From: Manihot esculenta
Lineage: Eukaryota; Streptophyta; Magnoliopsida; Malpighiales; Euphorbiaceae
Assembly: GCF_001659605.2 (NCBI RefSeq)
Contig: NC_035164.2
Span: 10,440,994 to 10,504,993 of the forward strand
Direction of reading: 5' to 3'
DNA length: 64,000 nucleotides
Part shown: in pieces, positions 43,875 to 56,500 of the stretch
How the letters are laid out: every line of letters begins with the position of its first letter
Position numbering within the stretch: the stretch's first letter is position 1
The notes under the pieces: generated by a model
Told to the model about the DNA's origin: nothing
The model's database searches: none
Seen by the model: only the letters and a program-made list of their open reading frames with translations
Position numbers and translations under genes: made by a program

Positions 43875-44878
43875 AAACATTAATAGATGATATTAGGAAG
43901 AAGTCCCACCTAACCTAATGAACCAAATGACTTTAACTTATCTCAATCTAATATAAACTCTCCTTTTATGGGTGAGCATTTGTACATGATGTTGTTTAGT
44001 TTCAATTATTAGCAGTGAACTTTCAATTAGCGACAACCTTTTATTGTTAAATTATTACATCCTTAGCTTCTTTGTTTGTGAAAAGTATCTCTTTATGTAT
44101 TAAATGAAAATAAAAGTTGACATAACATGAATCACCAATGTTTACAAATCAAGAATGATAAAGCGACAAGAACATAAGATAATGAAGATAGAAGGAATAG
44201 AGGAGAAAGAGAATAAATCCTTGAAGATGAAAGGAATAGAGGGGATAAAAATGGAATTGGGATAAAAGATGACCGAATGCATCATATTTTACTTTCTCAT
44301 CTTTATTTAAAAAGTCATTTTGTATCTTCACCTTTATTTGCATTCCATTTAATGACTATAAAATGTAACAATTTAAATTTTAAGTAGGGGAATAATCGAA
44401 ACGAGCCAAACTTTAAAAAGTTTAGGCTTGTTTAATAAAAGAATTTAAAAGATCAAACTCGATTTGTAAGAAAATCATTGAACTCGAGTTCGACTCAATA
44501 TTAATTTATAATCAATTCGTTTATCACCTCATACAGCAAACTCAACAAAAAAAACTAATTTAAATTTAAAACTATAAGAATTTTTTTTTTGAAAGCTTAA
44601 AATTATAAGTATATTAAAAAGATTTTAAATGAAATTTTATTTTTTAAATTTAATTAAAATCTCTTAAAATTAAATTTGCATGAAATGTTGAAAGGGATTG
44701 TCTCCTAGAATAGAAAAAACAAAAGGCAAAGAGTTTTTTTTTTTCTAATCTTTAAATGAACTAGAGAGAATAGCTTTTTTAAAAATTGTACATCATCTTT
44801 CAATCATGTAATTGCATGTGCATTCATTTTTTTTTTCTTGGTTAGGATTTTAGAGGTTTAATGGTTTATAATTTTATA
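43875..44878. other. AT-rich spacer
   Basis: No supported gene. A 64-codon - strand ORF at 44149-44343 is low-complexity and has no recognisable motif. Confidence 0.5.
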
Positions 44879-45820
44879 AAGGATAAATTACACTTTAATC
44901 CCTAAATGTTATTATAATTAACAGATTTGTCCTATATTTTTAAAACCGAATACTTAAATTTCTCTATAATCGGTCCGTCCAAATTAGAGATCCCTCCATC
45001 TATTTTTATTATTAAAAATATAAAAATGTCTTTATTTATCATTTTTAAATGGATAAACTATACTTGCGTCCGTAAATTTTAGCATAATTAATGGATTAGT
45101 CTCTGTATTTTTAAAAGCTTATACTTAAATCGCTCTATAATAAGTTCTTTCTTATTTATTATATTTAAATTCTTCATTTTCTATTTGAAATAACACTTAA
45201 ATCCCATTAACTTTTACCTATAATATCTCATTTAACTAATTTTTAACACTTTTTGCTCTTCAATTTTTATTCATTAAAATAATTCAATATTTATAACTTT
45301 AAAATTTTGAGAAAATACTTACAATTTCATCTATTTTTAAATGGTGCAAAGTAATTTTTAAGTAGGTTATAAATTTTTATAAATAGTATTTTAAGAAGAA
45401 ATTGTACTTTTAGAAAAAAATTGACCATCCACTAGTTTTTGAACTAATATCTATAATGGATGAAAAAATTATAATTTTAGACGGATTAAATATACAGAGA
45501 TTTAATGATTTAGTTTTAAAAATACAATGATTAATCCGTCAATTATGCTAAAACTTAAGGACCAAAATACAGTTTACACAATATAAAATTATTCACCTAT
45601 GTATTGGAAAGGATTTAAGTGTTGATAAGCGTATTTTAGATATTTGAAATGTTTATTCTCCCTTTAAGCGGTCGACTAATAAAATTATAGATGAAATAAG
45701 CTCCAATCTGGACAGATTAATTATATAGAAATTTAAATATTCAATTTTAAAAATATAAGAATCAATTTGTTAATTATATTAAAATTCAAAAATTAAAATA
45801 TAATTTATTCTTTTATAAAA
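44879..45820. mobile_element. Outer MITE of a nested same-family pair
   Basis: The left arm (44880-44980, ggataaattacactttaatccc...) is the inverted counterpart of the right arm (about 45703-45818). Both carry the shared landmarks ttaatccctaaat / aattaacagatttg / atttttaaaaccgaatacttaaatttctctataat. Another element of the same family lies between them. No coding capacity. The termini resemble the common plant MITEs that begin with taaattacactttggtccct. Confidence 0.6.
45051..45580. mobile_element. Inner MITE nested in the outer one
   Basis: Inverted arms of about 95-100 bp: 45051-45145 (ggataaactatacttgcgtccgtaa..., ttagcataattaatggatt, gtatttttaaaa) against 45480-45580 read in reverse. The arms are closer to each other than to those of the outer copy, so the inner insertion is separate and later. 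Confidence 0.65.
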
Positions 45821-46619
45821 TATAGACATCAAATGACATGCAACAAAAGGCGAATTTATTATATAACTTTATGTGCAGATGTGAGGAGTTAGATAGTAGA
45901 CTTCTATAAAGTTTAAGTATCAAATAAGAGAGCAATTAAAAATGTATGTCTAAATAACTTTTCAATTGAAAGGTTGGGGCAAAAGATGAATTGGGCCTAA
46001 AAAAATATGAGAGAGAAAGATAGAGAATAGATAAATATAAAAATATGAATGCATTGACAAGAGAAAAATTACAAATTTGGAGAAAATAAGTGTAATGTAA
46101 TAGTCTGGTTAAATAAGTCCCATCAATTTTATAATTAGATTGTTTTAATAAGAAAAATTCACCATGTAAAAAATTGATATTATAAAGTTTTATTTTGTAA
46201 ATTAAAATTACGGCTTAAAATTTACCAAATTAAATTAAATTTAATAATTAAAGATATATTACTCACAGATTAAAAAAAAAGACTTAAAATTTCAGATCAA
46301 CGTGTAAAATTCAATGGCTAGTCCCCAAACCCTTCAATTATTGATAAAATCCATTTTAGCAGTGGAAAGTTGAAATTGATACTCCATTAAAGTAACAGAA
46401 ACCAATCACCAAAGCATCGGGATCAGTACGATGTTGTAACTCTGTAAGAAACAATGAGTGGAAAAAAGAAAATAGAAGTTACAAGTCAAATTCACCAGCT
46501 AAAGCTTGGCTGACCCAAAATCACTATTTTTATCATTTGCAAGCAACACTTACCCAGAAGTAAATCTGTCCTTTTCCTCTGCAAAAAAATAAAATAAAAA
46601 ATCTGTCCTCTTCTTAGAG
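45821..46619. other. AT-rich spacer upstream of the receptor-kinase gene
   Basis: No ORF or repeat with clear ends was found. This stretch may include distal promoter elements, but nothing specific can be supported. Confidence 0.5.
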
Positions 46620-47500
46620 TTATTGCTTTTTGCATATTGCAATTTGGCAATTAATAATGTAACATGCTACCAGCACCCACCCACTGCTACCCTCTCTATC
46701 TTTCTCTCTGGTTTTTGCTGTTCTCTCGCTCTCAGTCTCTCAGTCTCAGTCCCTTTGCTTGTTTTCCATTTTTGTTATGCTTGTTGGGTCTCTGATTCGT
46801 CAAGAATTCACTATTCTTGGTTTTTTCTGGGTACCCATTACCCACCCTGACCTCCATTTCTATCTCCACGTTGTGTTTTCTTGGTTGCGAAGCTCTGTCA
46901 GGTTCTTTAGCTTCCCCTCATTTTATTTCAACAACTTCAGTGTATTTCTACGGACATTTTGTTTCGTTTGTTTGAGCATTGTTGTTTCCTTTAATTCGTT
47001 TTTTGTACATTGCTTGTAGAGACTCCAATTCTTGTTCGCTGAGCTGCTTTTAACTGATAAAAAGATGTAGATTTTTGTTATGTTTCCCTGCTTTATTTTT
47101 TTTTATTGGTTTTCTCATTCTTTTTTGTTCATTTTAGCAATTGGGTTTCTGCTCTTCCTCGTTTTGTGGTGCAAAAATTTTGGTAAACTTATTCCTTTAT
47201 TTCTTTTTTTCCATTTCTGAGAAAATGGGTTTATGATTTCATCAAGTGTTGAGCTGTGAAGCTTAATTTTTATATGTTCCCCTATTGTGGTCTTTGTTTT
47301 TGTTCGATGTCGTCTTCCAATTGTCCTGATATTTTGACCAATGCATTTGAATTTCTTGTAAATTAGCCTTTTGTAATAGTTGCTTTGAGGAAGTGGTTCA
47401 ATTTCTCACCATCCCTCATTCAAATTGGATCTTTTTATTCAATTTATACTTCCTATCTCCCTCTCTTTGAAGTTTGTAACTTTGGACAAGTATTGAAACA
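46620..47500 (+). promoter_or_regulatory. Probable promoter and 5' UTR of the LRR receptor gene
   Basis: The region turns from AT-rich to pyrimidine-rich, with a dense CT tract at about 46690-46760 (ctctctatctttctctctgg), common near plant transcription starts. The following 700 bp is T-rich without a believable ORF, as expected for a 5' UTR or a 5' UTR intron. The small ORFs at 46623-47019 overlap each other and have no homology I recognise. The exact start site cannot be read from sequence. Confidence 0.45.
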
Positions 47501-50500
47501 ATGCCTATAATTTATTTGGTGTTATTGTTGCTGCTGGTAAATGCTTTTGGACAATATGATTTTGAAGCACTCTTGGAGCTCAAGAAGGGCATTGAGAAAG
47601 ACCCATCTGGGGAAGTTCTTGTTTCATGGGACTCCAAGTCCTTGGCATCTGATGGTTGCCCCCAGAGGTGGTATGGGGTTGTCTGCATTGATGGCAATGT
47701 ACATTCCATTACTCTAAATGACTTAGGCCTTATTGGGAACTTTAGTTTCCCAGTTCTTACTGGCCTTAAAATGCTTCGAAACATATCAATTTTGAATAAC
47801 CAATTGATGGGAACTATCTCAAATGTTGGTTCCATTCAGTCCCTTGAGTACTTGGATATTTCATGCAATTTGTTTCATGGGTTTCTACCCACCACCATTG
47901 TCAATTTAAGGAATATTGTGCTTTTGAATCTCTCTTCAAACAATTTTCAAGGCATGATTCCCTCTGGTTTTGGTAGTCTTGAGAGGTTGAAATATTTAGA
48001 TTTGAGGGCTAATAACTTTTCTGGAGATATAATGAAACTGCTTTCCCAGTTGGGCAGTGTGGTTCATGTCGACCTAAGCAACAATCAGTTCTCTGGATCA
48101 TTGGATTTGGGACTTGGAGATGACAGTTTTGTTTCATCAATTCAATATTTGAATATAAGCCATAATTCCTTGGTTGGAAAGCTCTTTGCTCATGATGGAG
48201 TTCCATTTTTTGACAGTTTAGAGGTCTTTGATGCTACTAATAATCAGCTAGATGGTGATATACCTCCATTTCAATTTGTTGTCTCTCTTCAGATTCTAAG
48301 GCTTGGAAGTAACCTGTTATCAGGGTCTCTACCAGAAGCTCTTTTTGAAGACAAATCAATGGTGTTGTCTGAACTGGATCTCAGCCTTAATCAACTTGAA
48401 GGTATTATTATTGCGTTATGCTTCCTTTTTTTTTTTTTTTAACTTCCTCCCTTATCTGTATCTCTTAGCTGTGGGGAATGGGTGTAGAACATTCCTAGAA
48501 ACAAAAAGATATACATAATGCTTTAGAAACCACTACTTTTTATATGCATCAATTGATTGAACTACAAATATCTATCACAAGTTCAAACCATAGTAATACA
48601 GATAACACTACATTTTGTACAATTTTTTTATATTGATTATATGCTTGAATCCCAGCTTTCTTTTAAGAACATCATTTTTAAGAACAGTGGGTAAGACATT
48701 TTACATCTGTAATTGCCATTCATGGAAATCAATATGCAAAGACTCCCTTTTTTATGGTTTGTAAAATTAATCCTTTATCATTTTGTAGGTAACTATAAAA
48801 TTAAATTAGTCTGTTCGTGCTTGATTGAATTACATTCACTATTAATGGAAATGGAAAGATGAGTAGACATGCAATTCAAGAGTTTTCAATATATTACTAA
48901 AGATGATAAGGAATAATGAAGCATGATATAGAGAGACAAAAGAATAAAAGAAATGATTAATTACTTTAGTGTATGTGAAAATTTTGAGGCGCCACACGGA
49001 CGAAAGCAATCTCACATTATTCAAAAAAGTTTCACTTGACAGCTTTTTATGAATCCTTTTTACATAGCTCACTTTATAATATTTATATAGATATATAGAA
49101 GTGAATGTCAAACCTCTCTGCGTGATATATTTCTGCATTCCTTTGATTGTATTCAATTATATTAATTATAACATTTAGGAGGTCTTGTAATGTTTAAAAT
49201 AAGAAAATATAGGCTCCTGATATTTGTGTTTAACATGTGAGGTGAACTTAAAGCACACAGAATAGATCATAATCATCTCAAATGCAATTTCCACAATAGT
49301 TTGAAAATCAATCCATGTCAAATAGGTCTTTATGCTCTCAGAAATCTATTCATGACATAATTGAATTCTCTTTTTCCATTGCTGTGCAGGTGTTTTTTAT
49401 TATTTTTTTATGTTGGTTGATTTAGTCATTAGCTCCTGACAGTTGCATCTTCTTTGAATTTTAGTTTCTCATTCTCATAATTTCTTTAACTGTAATTTTA
49501 AAGATTAACATCTTTGGCAGGTCCATTGAGAAGTATCACTTCTGCAACTCTCAAGAAGCTAAATTTATCTTCAAACAAATTGACTGGCTTCTTACCTGCC
49601 ACTGTAGGACACTGTGCCATTGTAGATCTGAGTAATAATATGTTATCCGGAAATGTATCAAGAATTCAGAACTGGGGAAATTATGTAGAAGATATTCAGT
49701 TGAGTAATAATTCGTTGACAGGGAGTTTGCCAAACCAAACTTCTCAATTCTTGAGGTTGACTTCACTCAAGGCATCAAACAACTCATTGAATGGTGAACT
49801 TCCAATAGTTTTGAGCACGTATTCACAACTACAAGTGATTGATCTTAGCCTTAATTTTCTCAGTGGGTTCCTCCTTCCAGACCTCTTCACCTCGACAACA
49901 TTGACTCATCTCAACCTTTCAGCCAACAATTTCACTGGCTCAATCCCTCTTCAGAAAGTACAAAGCTCCACCCAGAATTTGAGCTTGATGTCTCTTGATT
50001 TGTCATATAATTCCTTAGATGGCATTTTTCCCCGTGAAGTCAATAAATTCCATAACTTGGTACTTTTAAACCTATCCAACAACATACTCAAAGGCCCCAT
50101 TCCAGGGGACCTTCCTGATCAGTTGAAAGGATTTAATGTGTCTTATAACAATCTCTCTGGTGTGGTACCTGATAATTTGAGGCGGTTTTCTGATTCAGCT
50201 TTCCATCCTGGAAATCCCTTCTTGATTTTTCCTAACTTACAGTTGTCAACTGAAGGTGCTACAGATATGACTTTAAAGAAACGTAGATCTCACATGAAAC
50301 CTTCAATTAAAATTTTCTTGATAGCTGGTATGGTTGGTACTGCAACTGTAGTAGCTATTTTGTGCATGCTTATTTACTACTGGACCCGTTGGCAGACTCA
50401 TGGTAGGAGAAGTTTAAAAGGGGATGAAAGACATGAAGGTGTATCACAGGAGCATTCTTCCCTTTCTCATTCCACCTCAATTAACAAAAATTTGGACAGA

Positions 50501-53500
50501 TCTTTATCATCATTTAGTTTTCACCAAAGTCTTCATCCATCATCACAGTTAGGTTCTGCATATTATCCTGGGGACACATCATCAGCTCTGCAGAAGCCTA
50601 CTGATCATCCTGAATCAGTAAGAAAAAATGAAGGATTATCTTCTCCATTGTCATATTTTTCATCTTCAAATCCTTCACCTTCTAAAAGCCAACTTTCCTC
50701 AGAGCATCCAGGTGTCCTCCAAGTATATTCTCCAGAAAAATTGGCAGGAGATTTACACCTGTTTGATGCCTCCCTAATGTTCACAGCAGAAGAACTTTCA
50801 CATGCTCCAGCAGAAGTTATTGGAAGGAGTTGCCATGGTACCCTATATAAAGCCACACTTGACTCTGGTGTTGTATTGGCTGTAAAATGGTTAAAAGAGG
50901 GAATAGCAAAAGGGAGGAAAGAATTTGCAAGGGAAGTAAAGAAACTTGGGAACATCAGACATCCCAATTTAGTTTCTCTTCAGGGTTACTATTGGGGACC
51001 AAAAGACCATGAGAAGATGATTTTATATAACTATGTTAATGCACAATGTTTGGCTTTCTACCTGCAAGGTAAAATACCATTCTTTCTCTCTTTTGTACTT
51101 TGTAGGTAAGATACCATTTCTCGAATTGTGTATTTGTGTGTTTGATGGAATGTGCTTTTGTGCATGTGTACCCTGAAATATCCGGTTAGATGCTCTAGAC
51201 CGATATCAGTCTATCTTCAATCGGTTAGATCTATTTTTTTTTTCATGCATTTTGTTGACTTATTTGATATGATTTGATTTGATTATTGATTCTAGGCATA
51301 AATTAAGATTCTTAATTATCTCTATAATTATTCTTTGATTATTTGCTTCCTGTGTAGGTGTAATTCTTTGTGTATAAATAGTCATGTAAATCACTTGTAA
51401 AGATCAAGAGTAAAACACAAGAATACTCTAAAATTCTCCAAAATTTTTCATGGTACCAAAGCTTTTTCATGATTTTAGGATTTAAATTCAATCTTTCTAC
51501 TTTAGGGTTTCAAAAATCCTAGATCTACCTTTTTGGTACTACCCTATTTAGGGACCTTTCCACATCTCACCGCCGCCACCAGAAGGACCGCTAGACCGTC
51601 GCCTGCCAGACCGCCCAACTCCGATGCTGGAAAGTCACGCGCGTAAGGCTTATACGCCCTTCTCGGCGCGTGAGATCTGTCCGATGCTGCTTCGTCGCTC
51701 TGTCCACTCTGGCGCCATTTCCGACCCTTTTTCCAGCCATCTCGTGCCAATACCTTGTCCTTTGGTAATTTGGTTGGGCTTTCGTGTGTGTACAACCTTG
51801 AATACCTCCTATTTTTTCACGGTTCATTTGTTTTTACCATGGCAAAAGGTAAAAAGGTCTTGATTCCTAACTATGATAATCTTTTCTTGCAAATTAGTCC
51901 CGTAAAACTTGATGGAACCAATTATCTTGCTTGGTCTTGTTTGTTGTTTATCAAGACTAGAGAACTACAGGGCTATGTCACTCGCAATAAGAAGCAACCA
52001 GATGAGAGTGATCTAGATTTTTCTCAATAGGACATGATAATTGTCTTGTTATGACATGGTTACTTAACTCTATGCAACCTCATATCTCTAAGTCGTATTT
52101 GTTAATTGATACTACTGCAAAGATATAAAAGGCCTTGTCCTTAACTTATTCTAAGATTTTTAATGATGCCCAAATTTATGATATTTGGAATAAGATCCAT
52201 GGTATTAAGCAAGGAGAAATGACTATCTCTCAATTTTATTCTGAGTTATGTGGCTTATGGCAGGAACTTGATTAGTATCAGGACTTCCAGAGAGACTGTA
52301 CTGGAAATGTAGTCAAATTTCAAGAAGTGATTAAAAAGGAGCGGGTCTATGATTTTCTTGCAGGGTTGAATAACGAATATGATCTAATTCGGGTCCAAGT
52401 ATTGGAGAAAAATCCTTTTACTTCTCTAGAAAAGGCCCATGCCCATGTTCAACAAGAGGAAAGTCGCCGACATGCTATGCTTTATACTGCACATGTTGAA
52501 AGGGCTGGATTGGCTATACGAATATGATCTAATTCGGGTCCAAGTAAAGGATATGCCCATGTTCAACAAGAGGAAAGTCGCCGACATGCTATGCTTTATA
52601 CTGCACATGTTGAAAGGGTTGGATTGGCTACTAGTTTGAGCACACCGCAGCCTCATAATTTTGAGAAAGATCACCTGCATTGTGACTACCGTGAGAAACC
52701 AAGGCATACCAAGGAAACTTGCTGGAAGTTACATGGTCGTCCCACTAGAGGCGTGGGGGGAAATGAGATACATCTAGAGCTCAAGCTAATCTAGTAGAAA
52801 CTGTGGAGGAGCCCTTTAAAGAGACAATAGCTGCTGAATTCCTTTCACCTAATGAAATTCAGAGTTTCAAATGCCTCCCGTCTCATATTGACACCTCTTC
52901 CTCCTTTAGTGCCACATCTAACTTTATAAAGTCAGGCAATGCTTCCTTTATTGATACCTTTCCATGGATTATTGATTTTGGTGCGAATAGACACATGACA
53001 GAATCTTCTAAGGTTTTCTTAATTATTTTACTTCTCTAACCAAAGACAATGTCAGAATTGCTAATGGCTCTTTTACTCCCATATTCAAAACAGGTTTTGT
53101 TATTTGTGCACCCAATATTAAATTATCATCTGTCCTTCATATTTTCTGTTTTCCTGTCAACCTGTTATTTATCAATGGTATTACCAATGCTTTTAACTGT
53201 AAAATTGAATTCTTTCCTAATCATTATGTTATTTAGGATCTTCTCACAAAGAAGAGGATTGGCAATGGTAGACCGCATAATTATACATGTAGGAAGGTGG
53301 TCCAAGTTCTCCGATATTTTAAGCATGTTTTGGAGAAAATAAGAATGTCAATCAGGAAATACTTTAGTGGCACAGGCAGTTAAGGCATCCATCATTTTTG
53401 TCTTAAAAAAACTTTATCCTAGTTTATTTGCTAGAACTCAGTTTGGTTCTTTATTTTGTTATACATGTGAGTATGCTAAGCATACTAAAACCTCGTATCC

Positions 53501-56500
53501 TTTGAGTCATAATAAAAGCCAAATTCCTTTTATCACTATTCATTGTGATGTTTGGGGGTCTACTCAAACTGTCTCCTTATATGGTAATCAATAGTTTGTT
53601 ACCTTTATTGATTGTTGCACTCGAATGACTTGAGTCTATTTGGTTAAAGCTAAAAGTAATGTCTTTTCTTATTTTCAATTCTTTCACAAGATGATTTGAA
53701 CTCAATTTGATATTAAGGTGAAAATTTTGAGAACTGTCAATGGAAGATAATATATAGATAGTAGGTTTTCTGCTTATTTAGAGACCAATAGATAGTATAC
53801 CAGACAAGTTGTTCTTATACTAGTGCACAAAATAACGTTGTTGAAAGGAAAAACAAACGTCTATTTGAGGTAGCTCGATCTCTTATGTTCACCATGAACT
53901 TGTCCAAAACATATTGGAGAGATGCAGTACTTGTATCTGCTTATCTTATTAATAGAATGTCCCTCAAGACCCTTGACTTTATGAGTCCTTTAGAGATTCT
54001 ACTAGGAATTTATACATTATTCCATCAAAAATATTTGGGTGTGTGTGCTTTGTCCATATTAAACCAGCGGGAAAGTTGGATCCTAAGGCCCTTAAATATG
54101 TTTGTTGGGTATTCTCCGACACAGAAGGGATACAGGTATTATCACTCTCCATCTTGGAAATACTTTGTCAGTATAAATGTTACTTTATGAGAGATTGAAC
54201 CCTACTTTAGTACCACCCACTCACCCTTTTAGGGGGAGAATAATAAGCAAAAAGAGATGATCCCAAATTCTGTGATTTTGAATGATATAGTTCCGCTAGA
54301 GAGTTTTAGTAGATTGGACAGACATTTGTACAAGGTAGATTTGAGGAGGTATTCGAAGAGAGACAAGGCAGAAGAAACTATTATGCAGTCTACTTAGAGT
54401 CAAGAATATTCTTTTGGTTAGTTATCTACAACTCTTGAATGCTCCAATAATTTAGATAAACCTATTACACAAAGAAAATATGTCAGATCTTGTACTAAAC
54501 ACCCTATTTCTAACTTTATTTCTTATGAATCATTGTCTCCCTCCTATAGAAGAGCCTTGTATATTTTTTCCGTGTTTATTCCATAGGATTAGAAGGAAGC
54601 TCTTGGATATCCTAAATGGAAGGGAGCTATGATTGTAGAGATGAAAGTACTGGCAAAAAATGAGACCTGAGAGCTTATCACTCTTCGACATGAGAAGAAA
54701 CTTATTGTTGTAAGTGGGTGTTCACAATGAAACACAAAACTGATGGCACAATTGAATGGTTTAAGGCCAGATTGGTTACTAAAGGATTCACCCAAATCTA
54801 TAGAGTGTATTATCAAGAGACATTTGCCCTAGTTGCAAAAATGAACTCAATCAGAGTCCTATTATCTTGTGCAGCCAACTTAGACTGGGACTTACAGTAG
54901 TTGGATGTGAATAATGCTTTCCTCCATAGAGATTTAGAGGAAAAAGTGTTTATGGAGATACCTACTGGGTTCGCTAATGAGAAGACACAAGGAAAGGTGT
55001 GCAGGTTAAAAAAGGCTTTGTAGGGCTAAAATAATCTCTCAGAGCTTGGATTGACAGGTTTAGCAGATCCATGATGTTCTTTAGTTATCAATAGAGCAAT
55101 GCTGATTATACTCTATTTATTAAACATCACAAGGGTAAGATCACCCTTTTTATTGTGTATGTTGATAATATAATGGTGACAGGTGATGACAAAGAGGAAA
55201 TGGCTAAACTAAAAAGGTTGTTGACTCAAGAATTTAAAATAAAAAATCTAGAAAAGCTGCAATATTTTTTAGGTATTGAGGTGGCTAGATCAAGAAAAAG
55301 AATTTTCATCTCCCAAAGAAAGTACATTCAAGATCTTTTGGAAAAAACTAGTATGTTGGGATGTAAACGAGCTGAATCTCCCATTGAAAGTAATCACAAG
55401 ATGCAAGCAGAAACTAGTGAGTCCGTGGATATTGGAAGATATCAGAGATTGGTAGAGAGGTTAATTTATCTCTCACACACTCGACCGGATATAGCCTATG
55501 CTGTTAGCTTAGTTAGCCAATTCATGCATGATCCTCGCGAGACTCATATGCAAGCTATCTTTTGCATCTTAAGATACCTAAAGTCTACGCCAGTGAAAGG
55601 GCTTTTTTACTCCAAACATGGTTACCTCCGAGTTGAAGTTTTTACAGATACAGATTGGGCAAGATCTCTTGATGACAGGAGATCCACCTCTGACTACTGC
55701 ACAGTTGTGGAAGGGAATCTTGTCACCTGGAAGAGCAAAAAATAAAACGTTATTGCTCGGTTAATTACTAAAGCAGAATAGAGAGCAATGGTTCAAGATG
55801 TGTGTAAACTTTTATGGTTGCAGAAGTTATTGGAAGAGTTAAGGCTGCTCGAGAGAGACAAGATAACTTTTTGTATTGTGATAACAAAACTGCCATCAAT
55901 ATAGCACAAAATTCAGCTCAACATGATCAAACGAAACACATTAAGATTATTCGGCATTTCATTAAATAAAAATTAATAGACGATGTTTTTGAGTTTAGTT
56001 TATATGACTTCTATTGGGCAACTTACGGATGTGTTTATTAAAGGGCTTAACAATAGAATCTACCATAATCTGATTTGCAAGTTGGCCATGTGCGACATCT
56101 ATACACCAACTTGAGGGAGAGTGTTGACTTATTTGATATGATTTGATTTGATTACGAATTTTAGGCATAAATTAGGATTCTTAATTATCTCTGTAATTAT
56201 TTTTTGATTGTTTGCTTCTTGTTTAGGTATAATTCTTTGTATATAAATAGTCATGTAAATCATTTGTAAAGATTGAGAGTGAAATATAAGAATACTCTAA
56301 AATTTTCTAAAATTCTTCACATTTATTTATCATTTCACTCATAATTAGAAAAAAAAAAGGGAAGGGATCCCATATACACACAAAGACTCACATATCTGGT
56401 TTATCCCAACTAGTTGGATCTATAAAAAATGGGCAGGAGTTCAAGTTGCCAGTATGAAAAAGCAACACAACATGTTGCATGGCACATAGCACACCATACA

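Larger units (their letters stand above)
51253..56319 (+). mobile_element. Ty1/copia element copia-2, complete ends, in intron 2
   Basis: Two 198 bp LTRs (51253-51450 and 56122-56319), each starting TGTTGACTTATTTG and ending TTCA, flanked by cattt on both sides (51248-51252, 56320-56324). A degenerate primer-binding site tggtaccaaagc follows the 5' LTR at 51451, and a purine tract ttgagggagag precedes the 3' LTR. The coding order gag-PR-INT-RT-RH marks Ty1/copia. LTRs differ at roughly a dozen sites by eye, and the coding region is full of stops, so the insertion is old. It lies in the same orientation as the host gene. Confidence 0.95.

Noticed and set aside
46623..47019. Two + strand ORFs upstream of the receptor gene
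   Set aside because: They overlap in different frames, are hydrophobic because the DNA is T-rich, and match nothing I recognise; more likely 5' UTR or promoter.
51624..51863. ORF across the copia-2 leader
   Set aside because: It lies in the untranslated leader between primer site and gag, in a different frame from gag.
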